Shown one piece after another: positions 7,433 through 14,349 of a DNA stretch of 17,477 bases. A program made the translations under genes and the position numbers. Numbering within the stretch: the stretch's first letter is position 1; each line of letters opens with the position of its first letter. Origin of the DNA: Pseudomonadota bacterium. Lineage in GTDB: Bacteria > Desulfobacterota > Desulfobulbia > Desulfobulbales > SURF-16. The notes beneath the pieces are model-generated. The model saw nothing but the letters and a program-made list of their open reading frames with translations. It was not told where the DNA came from and ran no database searches. The stretch spans positions 1 through 17,477 of the forward strand of contig JAUVQZ010000031.1 of the NCBI GenBank assembly GCA_030597865.1. The letters run 5' to 3'.

Positions 7433-7537
7433 CTACAACCCTGGTATTCCGAGAGGGCCGGGAAGATCAGGGATACCACACCCTGAAAGTGAGATGCTCA
7501 CAAGAAAGATAAGTGTTAAAAATGTCAGATATCTCAT
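7433..7537 (-). CDS. Very small lipoprotein (34 residues)
   Basis: AGGAGG stands 7 bases before ATG 7537. The 34 codons encode a signal sequence, MRYLTFLTLIFLVSIS, followed by the lipobox LSGC (residues 17-20) and a short mature tail CGIPDLPGPLGIPGL rich in Gly, Pro, Leu and Ile. The stop TAG is followed about 10 bases later by a hairpin. After signal peptidase II cleavage at Cys20 the mature lipopeptide would be only 15 residues. There is no Asp at +2, so outer-membrane sorting is expected. The shape recalls entericidin-like or lysis-protein-like mini-lipoproteins, but no homology is claimed. It follows directly after an attC-like site, where a cassette gene would be expected. Confidence 0.7.
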   Translation of the reverse strand: MRYLTFLTLIFLVSISLSGCGIPDLPGPLGIPGL

Positions 7538-7555
7538 TTTGATTCCTCCTAAAAA

Positions 7556-7637
7556 CATAACACCCGAGCAAAGACGCGCACCCAGCCCAGGTCGAATACG
7601 TTCGATTTGAAATTAAGTTGGCCGAAGTTGTTAAAAG
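7556..7637 (-). repeat. attC-like recombination site A
   Basis: Read on the minus strand, the site has the integron attC layout. An R''-like box TTTTAAC (6 of 7 to RYYYAAC) lies at about 7636-7630 and an R'-like box GTTATGT (6 of 7 to GTTRRRY) at about 7561-7555. The outer arms TAACA (7558-7562) and TGTTA (7629-7633) are complementary. Inside lie about 5-base unpaired spacers, then an L pair: plus-strand GCAA (7568-7571) with TTG[G]C (7618-7622), leaving one base unpaired. It aligns with site B along nearly its whole length with one gap. It begins 56 bases past the stop of the methyltransferase gene, and the small lipoprotein starts about 18 bases past its R' end. The L pairing is weaker than in site B. 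Confidence 0.5.
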
Positions 7638-7692
7638 TAGCGTGTTCACCCATCGTCCACAGGAACTTCGCAAGGTACATTTATCCAACTGT

Positions 7693-8358
7693 TTACTCTT
7701 TCCTCAAGGTTACATGAAATAATTTCCGTGGCAGGGAACCTTCTTCAAACTCATCGATTCCAACAACGACATACCCCTTGGCCAAACGATACACTTTTTC
7801 TTTTGTGAAAAAATGGACTATAAAGCCACCAACCTCATACATGTCTTCTCCCCTATGGGTTCCACTTTCAAAATGTGAATCACCAGTATGTCTAACGGTG
7901 TAGATGTTAAGCCCACCTGGCCTTAATATACGTCTTATCTCGTCTGAGATAAATTTTAGCTCACGGGTCGTGAGTTCCATGCAATAGAGCATGTGAGAAT
8001 AACAGGCATCGAACGAGTTGTTTTCAAACGGGAGTGGCGTTCTTATGTCGTGACACCCCGCTGTGATAAGTTGAGAAATGTCTTTCGTTTTTGCTTTTTG
8101 AGTTATGCTTTCCAGACCAGACGGGCAATAATCCAGCACCTGAACAGTGAAACCATTTTGAGCGAAGAAGATGGTATCTCGACCCTGGCCACCACCAAGC
8201 TCAAGTATGTTAGTCTTATTTTCTTTTTTCAATATCTCAGCAGCTTTTATGGCTGCAGCGCTGGCTGATTCTCCAAACATGTCTGGATTGTTTGAGAATA
8301 TGTCTTGCCAGTGCTGCTCTTGATCACCTGTTTTTTTGGGGATGAGTGGTATATTCAT
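7693..8358 (-). CDS. Class I SAM-dependent methyltransferase
   Basis: A 221-residue Rossmann-fold methyltransferase. Motif I is ILELGGGQGRD (residues 51-61), an acidic residue ending the second strand is Asp76 (VQVLDYC), and the later motif LPFENNSFDACYSHMLY resembles the type-11 methyltransferase region. RRILRPGGLNIYTVRHTGD is the usual post-motif III strand. The general layout recalls TehB-like or other small-molecule methyltransferases, but the substrate is unknown. The start is supported by GAGGG a few bases upstream. It follows the SHOCT gene after 13 bases, so the two form one operon, and an attC-like site follows. Lower GC than the neighbouring housekeeping genes suggests acquisition. 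Confidence 0.88.
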   Translation of the reverse strand: MNIPLIPKKTGDQEQHWQDIFSNNPDMFGESASAAAIKAAEILKKENKTNILELGGGQGRDTIFFAQNGFTVQVLDYCPSGLESITQKAKTKDISQLITAGCHDIRTPLPFENNSFDACYSHMLYCMELTTRELKFISDEIRRILRPGGLNIYTVRHTGDSHFESGTHRGEDMYEVGGFIVHFFTKEKVYRLAKGYVVVGIDEFEEGSLPRKLFHVTLRKE

Positions 8359-8371
8359 CTTCCCTCTCTCT

Positions 8372-8617
8372 TTATAGGATATCTTTTTTTATTTGTTCGA
8401 ATTCATCCCTGGTTATCTCGCCCCGTGCATATCTCTTCTTTACTATATCCAAGGCCGATTCAGGATTTTCAGAGGTTCCGTTGTATCTACCCAGGCCGCA
8501 CCATGGGGACCGTTGATTACCTCGGCCAAACACGAGGTAAATGACTACCACCATCATAATCATCCCCGATATTGGGAAGATCCACATACCACTCATCCAA
8601 AAAAAATCAGGCATCAT
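8372..8617 (-). CDS. Small membrane protein with a C-terminal SHOCT domain
   Basis: An 81-residue protein with one N-terminal hydrophobic helix (about residues 8-30, IFPISGMIMMVVVIYLVF), a short linker (residues 31-53), and a C-terminal SHOCT motif, ALDIVKKRYARGEITRDEFEQIKKDI (residues 55-80, shown here in part as RYARGEITRDEF). SHOCT domains are short oligomerisation or protein-interaction modules found at the ends of many membrane proteins. AAGGAGG 6 bases before the first ATG fixes the start; a second ATG follows at once. It is the first gene of a two-gene operon with the methyltransferase and starts about 26 bases after an attC-like site. Confidence 0.88.
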   Translation of the reverse strand: MMPDFFWMSGMWIFPISGMIMMVVVIYLVFGRGNQRSPWCGLGRYNGTSENPESALDIVKKRYARGEITRDEFEQIKKDIL

Positions 8618-8642
8618 TTCTGGCCTCCTTTTTCATTGTTGG

Positions 8643-8726
8643 ACTTAACGACCAAGGCAAGATGCGGGCCTAAGCTTAAGCCGAATAATTGCGAGTTGAT
8701 ATTCAGTTGACCGAAGCCGTTAAGAT
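8643..8726 (-). repeat. attC-like recombination site B
   Basis: Read on the minus strand: R'' TCTTAAC (6 of 7 to RYYYAAC) near 8725-8719; a 5-base spacer GCTTC; L'' GG[T]CAA (8712-8707) with one extrahelical T; a 46-base interior; L' TTGCC (8660-8656); a 5-base spacer TTGGT; and R' GTTAAGT (7 of 7 to GTTRRRY) at 8649-8643. The outer arms CTTAACG (8644-8650) and CGTTAAG (8718-8724) are perfectly complementary. An extra base in L'' but not L', with symmetrical unpaired spacers, is what established attC sites show. The orientation agrees with the genes on both sides: the charged lipoprotein gene stops 59 bases before it and the SHOCT gene starts just after it. Confidence 0.55.
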
Positions 8727-8783
8727 TTAGTGGGGCCATCTGGAACAGATCGCGGTCAGCAAAGGGCGGCATCATTCAGCCTA

Positions 8784-9581
8784 TCACCAGACAGGTTGGC
8801 CATAACCACGCCTATCTTCTTTATCCTTTTTCCGTTTTCCATTTTTACCATTTGGTTCTGCCTCGCCCCCATCGCGATACTCACCGCGCCGACCACCTTT
8901 ATCATCGCGGCGTCCTTCGTCCTCATCGCTATACTCTCTACGCGGATCCCTTTTATGGTCGCGGCGCTCCTTCTCTTTCCTGCGATCTACCTTGCGGCGC
9001 TTCTTGCCATCCTCGCGATACTCTCCCCGAGGCTCTTTTCTTTTTTCAAACTTTTCCCCTTTTCCCTCAACTCTTTTTTCTCTCCCCTTGAGCTCCTGTT
9101 GCCGCTTATCCAGCCGCCCCTCTTTCCTGTCCACCTTTTGCCTTTGCCGCTTGTTTTTATCTTCCAGCCTTTGACGTTGTTCCGCTTTCTTGCCCTTCAG
9201 CCTGCGCTCCTTTTTCAAGAGCCCTGGAGGGTAGCGCTTGAAGATCTTCTTATGGTGAAGGTGCGGTTTCAGCCCCTCAAGCTCCAGAGTGACGTAATTA
9301 TCCAGGTCAATATGGATATGGGACGGCAGCACAGGTACCGACAGCCAAACATTATTACTGAAGTAGAAGTAGATATGGCGGCGGCTGTCAAAATATACCT
9401 GGCGGCCAGGAAAATAACGGTACCTGTAGTGACTCCCCCTGGCTGGTGGCCTTTCATAATGCCTTCCATCCGGCACTATAATTGGAGGAACAGGGAAACG
9501 AGGGGGGCGGCAGCCGGCCAGTATCGAAGTAAAAAGAATTGCTGAAATGAGCAGAGAGATTTTTTTACAGCGAAGACTCAT
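8784..9581 (-). CDS. Lipoprotein with a long, highly charged coiled C-terminal region
   Basis: 265 residues from ATG 9581, chosen for AAGGAGA 5 bases upstream; a longer frame to 9665 lacks a ribosome site and would bury the signal peptide. The signal sequence MSLRCKKISLLISAILFTS ends at the lipobox ILAGC. Residues about 25-115 form an aromatic, Tyr/Pro/Arg-rich domain (GRHYERPPARGSHYRYRYFP, then VYFDSRRHIYFYF) typical of a group of small envelope proteins of unknown role. The remaining 150 residues are almost only Lys, Arg, Glu, Asp, Gln and Gly, with repeats of the RRDDKGGRRGEYRD kind, probably extended helix or disordered and outside the inner membrane. Function is unknown. An attC-like site follows the stop codon, so it may itself be cassette-borne. 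Confidence 0.78.
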   Translation of the reverse strand: MSLRCKKISLLISAILFTSILAGCRPPRFPVPPIIVPDGRHYERPPARGSHYRYRYFPGRQVYFDSRRHIYFYFSNNVWLSVPVLPSHIHIDLDNYVTLELEGLKPHLHHKKIFKRYPPGLLKKERRLKGKKAEQRQRLEDKNKRQRQKVDRKEGRLDKRQQELKGREKRVEGKGEKFEKRKEPRGEYREDGKKRRKVDRRKEKERRDHKRDPRREYSDEDEGRRDDKGGRRGEYRDGGEAEPNGKNGKRKKDKEDRRGYGQPVW

Positions 9582-9617
9582 GATTTTCTCCTTAACTTCA
9601 AAGGTGTTACATAGGGG

Positions 9618-9698
9618 CTTGTCGGGTTTAAGAATCACAGCAAAAACTTGAGAAATTGAGGTCAAATTTGCAGGAAATGTATACCTAATCCCGACAGG
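9618..9698. promoter_or_regulatory. Inverted repeat upstream of the charged lipoprotein gene
   Basis: CTTGTCGGGTTTA (9618-9630) pairs with TAATCCCGACAGG (9686-9698) in 12 of 13 positions including one G-T pair; 55 bases separate the arms. It lies in the 240-base gap between the FHA gene and the lipoprotein gene, 37 bases above the lipoprotein start. It may be a leader fold or a pair of regulator half-sites. No convincing -35/-10 pair was found in the gap. Confidence 0.35.
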
Positions 9699-9824
9699 CC
9701 CAGGAAGGTTTGTCTTGATCCTGTTAATGACCTAACATTAATCAGCGTACCCGAATATTCAAAATTTCAGTTCGTCCCAGGGAGACAAAGCTAAGAAAAT
9801 TATAATCTGAAGCACGTATGGTGT

Positions 9825-10199
9825 CTATTTCTTAGGCGGTACATAGATGGTACGTGGATCACCTCCCATGTCTATGGATCGGGATTGTTCATCAAGGTCC
9901 AACAGCCCCTCAGAGCCTTCCACCATTTGGAACTTGCCGATCATGACTTGATCCTTGCCTGCAATGCGTGTGCGGCTGCTAATCCTCTGGCCATTTACCC
10001 ACGTACCGTTGGTACTGCCGATATCTGTAATATAATTTTCACCGTTATCCAGCTCTACCACTGCGTGTATACGGGATACGCTTGGATTATCCAGTACGAT
10101 ATCAGCCTCAGTGGTACGGCCAATGGTTATGGTGTTTCCTTCGTGGATTATAAACCGGCGCACCGGGTCATTTTTGAGCATCAAGGTCCAATGTCTCAT
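9825..10199 (-). CDS. FHA-domain protein
   Basis: A 124-residue protein consisting mostly of one forkhead-associated domain, which binds phosphothreonine peptides. The signature residues are Gly27-Arg28 (TIGRTTEADIVLD), Ser42-Arg43-x-His45 (PSVSRIHAVVEL) and GSTNGTWVNG (61-70). A short tail (residues 98-124) contains Thr117 in DPRTIYV, which might itself be phosphorylated. I chose ATG 10199 because AGGAGA lies 7 bases upstream; the frame runs 25 codons further up without a ribosome site. It is transcribed away from a Ser/Thr protein kinase gene, and the pairing makes it a likely target or adaptor of that kinase. That functional link is inference from position. Confidence 0.9.
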   Translation of the reverse strand: MRHWTLMLKNDPVRRFIIHEGNTITIGRTTEADIVLDNPSVSRIHAVVELDNGENYITDIGSTNGTWVNGQRISSRTRIAGKDQVMIGKFQMVEGSEGLLDLDEQSRSIDMGGDPRTIYVPPKK

Positions 10200-10256
10200 T
10201 AGCAGGTCTCCTTTTAAAATAGATCGGAAATACACCGACAATGGTTCAAGCCCAAG

Positions 10257-10284
10257 ATTACCCCAGAGGTGCAAACTGCGTCAA
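10257..10284 (-). promoter_or_regulatory. Candidate promoter for the FHA gene
   Basis: On the minus strand, TTGACG (10284-10279, 5 of 6 to -35) is followed after 16 bases by GGTAAT (10262-10257, 4 of 6 to -10). It would start transcription about 50 bases before the FHA start codon. The rest of the 244-base divergent region (10200-10443) should hold the kinase promoter, but no clear match was found there. Confidence 0.35.
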
Positions 10285-10443
10285 GGGCATCCCTGGCTTA
10301 GTAGGTTCAACGGCAGGTCACTTTACAATTTCCACTAAATTATGTACCCATAATGAGTCAAGTTCGCCCATGAGAGACGTTCAGCTTTTCTGATTTTGCC
10401 TATATCCTGCCGCCAATATCAATCCTCCAGCACCCAGACCTTT

Positions 10444-12132
10444 ATGGCCTCCCCTTACCCCAGCCAGTTTGGCAAATATATCCTCCTTGAGAAAATCGCC
10501 ACAGGAGGCATGGCTGAGCTCATTAAGGCCAAGATCACTGGCGAGCATGGTTTTGAAAAAATTCTTGCTGTAAAGAAGATTCATTCCCACTTCAAGTCAG
10601 AGCAGGATATGCTTCTGGCTTTCATCGACGAAGCCCGCTTGGCCGCTCAGCTCCAGCACCAGAATATTGTCCAGGTCGTTGATTTCGGCAATGTGGATGG
10701 CGACTACTTCATTGCCATGGAATTTCTGGACGGCCTGGATCTCGCCACTATTTTAAATTTGACCGCCCTGTCTGGCGCACCCCTTGGCATGGCTCATGCC
10801 CTCTATATTGTCGCCAAGGTATGTGACGGCCTGCAATATGCCCATTTTTTAAAGGATGGTGATGGTCATCCCCTCAATATAGTTCATCGCGATATCAGTC
10901 CTGCCAATATATTTATTACCCATAATGGCGAGATAAAAATCATAGATTTTGGCATTGCCCGGGCTGCATCCCATAACCGACTCACCGTGGCGGGCAGTCT
11001 TAAAGGAAAGATCCGATACATGGCGCCAGAGCAGGCGATTGGTGGTCAAATTGACCGCCGGGTTGACATTTATGCCATCGGAGCTGTCCTCTATGAGATT
11101 ATGTCCGGCCAACCGCTTTTCAAGGGCGATGGGGTTGAGATTTTAGAGCAGATAAAATTCGGTCATTTTACTCGACCTGAAGTAGCTATCCCCAACCAAC
11201 CGGCTCATTATTATCAACTTCTGTACAAAAGCCTGGCCACTAATCCTGAAAAAAGATACCAGTCCTGCCTGGCTATGCTCAACGATATCGAGTCCTGTTT
11301 GGCAACCTGTGATCTTCGGCCCACCAACCGTTCGCTCAAAGAGTTCATAGATGCTCTGCCAAAGATTGACAGCAAGGATTCTGAGCGGAGTACCGGCGCC
11401 AATGAGGCCACCCAGGTATGCGATGTATTTGACACATCCGAGCCTATGCCGGCCAGCCCTTCTGCCACCACCCCCAAGAGGCTGCACACTCTTTATATAT
11501 TTCTATTCGAATACTTTCACGACCACCTGCCTCGACTCATTATGGCAGGCGGCGTCCTCCTGTTGCTGCTTCTGGCCTTATTCAACATGGGCAAGAGGTA
11601 TACTGCTTTCAATATATGGGTGCCTGCCAACTCCACCCTCTACTCTATCAACTACAAAGGAGCCGGAGAGCTGCTGCCGGCCGGCAGCCCCGTTGATGAC
11701 CTGGTGGTTGATGAAAAAGCCAACACCATAACCTTCCATACCACGGATGAACGTCTTATCACCATCCGCTTTGAGCCCAAGTGGCATCCGAGCCTGAGCG
11801 TGGATGACTATGCCAAGATGCTTGTCTCCTCCAAAGATTTCAGCGGGATTACCCGTGGCCTGAGCAAGGCCGAGATCACGGCCATCAAAACAGGGCGCAT
11901 AGTGGACGGCATGAGTAAGGATGCCGTGCTGGTTGCCTATGGTTTTCCGCCGGAACATGTCACATCTACCTTAGAGGCGCGCCAGTGGACATACTGGCGA
12001 GGGCGTTTCAACAGACTTAATATTTGCTTTGATGACAATGACGAGCTGCTGCCCTCCTGTTCCCCTGAACAGGAGGGCAGCTCTCTGGAAAATCTGGGAG
12101 GTAAGATCCGAGGTTTTTTCGAGTCCAAATAA
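10444..12132 (+). CDS. Membrane-anchored Ser/Thr protein kinase with a BamE/SmpA-like periplasmic part
   Basis: 562 residues from ATG 10444; a TTG at 10396 would add 16 residues, and neither has a good ribosome site. The N-terminal 270 residues are a Hanks-type kinase: glycine loop IATGGMAEL, ATP-binding Lys44 (ILAVKK), catalytic HRDISPANI with Asp150, DFGIARA with Asp168, and MAPEQ. All catalytic residues are present, so it should be active. A Ser/Thr/Pro-rich linker leads to one transmembrane helix at about 365-381 (LIMAGGVLLLLLLALF). The periplasmic part ends in GMSKDAVLVAYGFP...WTYWRG (about 488-520), resembling the SmpA/OmlA (BamE) family signature. It may sense the envelope and signal through the divergent FHA protein; that is inferred. 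A terminator follows. Confidence 0.9.
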   Translation: MASPYPSQFGKYILLEKIATGGMAELIKAKITGEHGFEKILAVKKIHSHFKSEQDMLLAFIDEARLAAQLQHQNIVQVVDFGNVDGDYFIAMEFLDGLDLATILNLTALSGAPLGMAHALYIVAKVCDGLQYAHFLKDGDGHPLNIVHRDISPANIFITHNGEIKIIDFGIARAASHNRLTVAGSLKGKIRYMAPEQAIGGQIDRRVDIYAIGAVLYEIMSGQPLFKGDGVEILEQIKFGHFTRPEVAIPNQPAHYYQLLYKSLATNPEKRYQSCLAMLNDIESCLATCDLRPTNRSLKEFIDALPKIDSKDSERSTGANEATQVCDVFDTSEPMPASPSATTPKRLHTLYIFLFEYFHDHLPRLIMAGGVLLLLLLALFNMGKRYTAFNIWVPANSTLYSINYKGAGELLPAGSPVDDLVVDEKANTITFHTTDERLITIRFEPKWHPSLSVDDYAKMLVSSKDFSGITRGLSKAEITAIKTGRIVDGMSKDAVLVAYGFPPEHVTSTLEARQWTYWRGRFNRLNICFDDNDELLPSCSPEQEGSSLENLGGKIRGFFESK

Positions 12133-12176
12133 AAAATCTCCGCACAGGTTCGGGGCTGAATCGAGGGAGACTCTTC

Positions 12177-12198
12177 AGCATTGCAACAATGCTTTTTT
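12177..12198 (+). terminator. Intrinsic terminator after the kinase gene
   Basis: AGCATTG (12177-12183) pairs with CAATGCT (12187-12193) around the loop CAA, with TTTTT directly after. It lies about 45 bases past the kinase stop codon and before the converging trmN6 gene. This is the clearest rho-independent terminator in the window. Confidence 0.8.
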
Positions 12199-12226
12199 GA
12201 GGCAGAACCTCAGAGTTATAGGGAAA

Positions 12227-12961
12227 TCAAGAAAACATGGCGGCCATGGCCGCCATATACTCTCCGCCAGGGGAGTCATGGATAAAAAACGGTGGCAGCA
12301 CCTGGAGCTCCTCACCACCGTTTTTGACGGCCTCCACCAACACCAGCTTACCAGGGCCTTCTGGATAGGAATGGACCACCTGCAGACGTTTCGGCTCCAG
12401 GCGGACATCCTTCAAGGCGCTTATCAGATAGGCGAGGCGGGGGGCTGGAAAGACAAAGGCCACCCTGCCCCTGTTTTTGACGGCAAAGGCAGCGGCCCTG
12501 ATAAAATCAATCACCCTGCCCTCCACCCCATGGCGGGCTATGGCCTGTTCAGAACCCCGGCTCAGCCGGCCTGTTGCCACCTCACCATAGGGCGGGTTGC
12601 AGACCACCAGATCAACGCCTTCCGGCTCCACAACCTTATCTATCTTGGCCACATCCCCCTGCCGGGCAAAGAGGCGGCTTTCAAAATTATTGGTACTGAT
12701 ATTGCGGTGGATAAGGGCCAGAAGATCGGCCTGCAACTCAAGACAGGTAATGATAATATCAGGATGGCGATGGCCAAGGATAAGGCTGATCACCCCGCAG
12801 CCCGCCCCCAGATCAAGAACGGAACATCCCTTGCCAGGGGCGACGAAATGGCCGAGCAAAACAGCGTCCACTGAAAAGCGGTAGCCACCCTGATGCTGGG
12901 CGCACTGAACCTTGCCCTCAAAAAGGGTGTCGTGGCTGATCCTATTTTCTGACAAGGTCAT
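12227..12961 (-). CDS. trmN6: tRNA1(Val) (adenine-37-N6)-methyltransferase-like protein
   Basis: A 244-residue SAM-dependent methyltransferase of the YfiC/TrmN6 type, which methylates N6 of A37 in tRNA1(Val). Signatures are GYRFSVDAVLLGHF (residues 26-39), motif I VLDLGAGCGVISL (48-60), CLELQ after strand 2, and the catalytic CNPPYGEV (121-128) used by N6-adenine and related amino methyltransferases. The length matches the family. GGGAAAGGG precedes ATG 12961. The DUF1015 gene ends 29 bases upstream on the same strand, so they are probably co-transcribed. The last codons (MAAMAAM) are written in a perfect 20-base palindrome that probably acts as the terminator. Some members of this group have other targets, so tRNA1(Val) is the likely, not certain, substrate. 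Confidence 0.85.
   Translation of the reverse strand: MTLSENRISHDTLFEGKVQCAQHQGGYRFSVDAVLLGHFVAPGKGCSVLDLGAGCGVISLILGHRHPDIIITCLELQADLLALIHRNISTNNFESRLFARQGDVAKIDKVVEPEGVDLVVCNPPYGEVATGRLSRGSEQAIARHGVEGRVIDFIRAAAFAVKNRGRVAFVFPAPRLAYLISALKDVRLEPKRLQVVHSYPEGPGKLVLVEAVKNGGEELQVLPPFFIHDSPGGEYMAAMAAMFS
12230..12256 (-). terminator. Palindromic terminator overlapping the 3' end of trmN6
   Basis: Positions 12237-12256 are a perfect 20-base palindrome centred on CCATGG, encoding the MAAMAAM tail of TrmN6. On the minus strand it is followed by GTTTTCTTG, which contains the TGA stop. A hairpin with a short T-run at this point would behave as an intrinsic terminator lying partly in the coding sequence. 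Confidence 0.5.
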
Positions 12962-12990
12962 CGGCCCTTTCCCTGGCTAAACAGGATGGC

Positions 12991-14349
12991 CTAGCGGATA
13001 ACCTCATCGGCAACAATCTTGTTGATCAACATGCCGGTGAGAATCTTTGGATAAAAATAGGTGGATTTATGGGGCATGAAGAGGTCCTCGTCAGCCACCT
13101 GTTTCACCTGGGACACCGGAGTATTATTCATTAAAAAGAGGACCGGACTCATATCCGAATCACGCACCGACTCCTTAACCGCCGCATCCAGGGCCTCATC
13201 CACATCGCTGAAATAATGGATGAGATCCTCATCATCACATTTCTCATGGCCGAGCCCCAGAAGCTTATCAACAATGAGGTCTGAGAGCACAACCACATCA
13301 AGGCTGCGCAGGGATTCAGGCTGCCCCAGGCCCAGGGCCTTTTCCATGGCGCCCTCTTTGAGGCGCAGCAGAAAACAGCGATCTCCGCTGGGCTCATACA
13401 TCCCAAACACCGTGCCCTCTGCCCTCTCATCCTCCATGCGGACCAGGACCTCGGCGATCTGCACCTCACGGCTGCCGCTCTTGATCTCTTCAATCTCAAA
13501 GGAACCCTGCAGTTTTTCAACAAGCTGGGCCACCTCAATCTTGCCGGGGAAGTGGACAAGGCGATGGGTGGGCAACACGGACAATCCCTCATCCTCCATG
13601 GGACAGAGGTACATCATGATATGATTATAGGGGCTGTCATCGGCAACAGAGCCCTGGCGTTCGACCATGGTTTCCCGCAGGCGCAGGGAGGTGGTGTAGC
13701 GATGATGACCATCGGCAATATAGACGGAGCGGCTGGCCATAAAATCCTGGACCCTCTTGATCATGCCCGGGTCTGTAACGGCGTAGATGCTGTGGACGCA
13801 ACCATCCTGATCAGTGGCCGAGCAGAGGGGCTCTGGGGGGCAGACGCTCTCCAGGGCATCCATGACCTCGTTGTCAGCATCGGGATAGAGGGAAAAGATC
13901 TGGCTGAACTGGGACTGGCAGGTATCAATGAGGCGCAACCTGTCATCGGTGACGCCGCGGAAGGTCTTCTCATGGGGTTTAACAATACCCTCGGAGAACT
14001 CATGGAGGCGAACCATGGCGGTCAGTCCTTTCCGGCGGAAGATGTCGCCATTGGGGAGCTTATAATCAATGTGGTAGAGGTAAATAGTGGGCACAGCATC
14101 ACGGATCAGGACCCCCTCTTGCTGCCAGGTATCAAAGGTGGCCTTTGCCCCTTCATAGCGTGCATCGGAGATCTCAGTGCCACCGAATTTGGTGAGGTCA
14201 AGTTGAATCATATTATACTGATTCTTGGCCTCCAGGGCAGCCTGCGCTTCAGGATCAATAACATCATAGGGAGGGGAAACAACATCCTCCATCCTCTCGA
14301 TCTTGGTCGTATTAAAACGGACGGCCCGAAACGGCGCAATAAATGCCAT
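12991..14349 (-). CDS. DUF1015 family protein
   Basis: A 452-residue cytoplasmic protein with the DUF1015 (COG4198) hallmarks: an N-terminal IAPFRAVRFN followed by VVSPPYDVIDPEAQAAL (residues 23-39), RKGLTAMVRLHEF, VKPHEKTFRGVTDDRLRL, and YIADGHHRYTTSLRLRE in the centre. The ADGHHRY segment is the most conserved block. Length is normal for the family. No biochemical role is established; in other bacteria it is often encoded near serine-biosynthesis genes, which is not the case here. CAGGAGAG before ATG 14349 supports the start. It heads a two-gene unit with trmN6 and is divergent from queD; the gap of about 190 bases should hold both promoters, but no convincing pair was found. Confidence 0.9.
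   Translation of the reverse strand: MAFIAPFRAVRFNTTKIERMEDVVSPPYDVIDPEAQAALEAKNQYNMIQLDLTKFGGTEISDARYEGAKATFDTWQQEGVLIRDAVPTIYLYHIDYKLPNGDIFRRKGLTAMVRLHEFSEGIVKPHEKTFRGVTDDRLRLIDTCQSQFSQIFSLYPDADNEVMDALESVCPPEPLCSATDQDGCVHSIYAVTDPGMIKRVQDFMASRSVYIADGHHRYTTSLRLRETMVERQGSVADDSPYNHIMMYLCPMEDEGLSVLPTHRLVHFPGKIEVAQLVEKLQGSFEIEEIKSGSREVQIAEVLVRMEDERAEGTVFGMYEPSGDRCFLLRLKEGAMEKALGLGQPESLRSLDVVVLSDLIVDKLLGLGHEKCDDEDLIHYFSDVDEALDAAVKESVRDSDMSPVLFLMNNTPVSQVKQVADEDLFMPHKSTYFYPKILTGMLINKIVADEVIR

Larger units (their letters stand above)
7561..8648 (-). mobile_element. Candidate integron-type gene cassette (SHOCT + methyltransferase genes)
   Basis: Between the predicted G^TT crossover points of the two attC-like sites lie exactly two genes, 8617-8372 and 8358-7693. 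Both run in the direction expected of a cassette. The first start codon follows the upstream site with only a short leader carrying AAGGAGG, and the downstream site follows the last stop after 56 bases. The segment is visibly more AT-rich than the flanking chromosomal genes. No intI gene or attI is present in the window, so if real this is an array without its integrase. The claim rests on site structure alone. Confidence 0.4.

Noticed and set aside
7467..7688. 73-codon minus-strand frame
   Set aside because: It runs through attC-like site A and overlaps the small lipoprotein gene in another frame; no ribosome site or motif.
8730..9545. 271-codon plus-strand open frame, Leu/Phe/Pro-rich
   Set aside because: It is the complement of the Lys/Arg/Glu-rich lipoprotein; its hydrophobic look is what AAG/GAG-rich codons give on the other strand.
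9720..9800. Possible third attC-like site
   Set aside because: On the minus strand it shares AACTGAA...ATTCGG and has GTTAGGT like an R' box, but no R'' box or matching L pair could be found.
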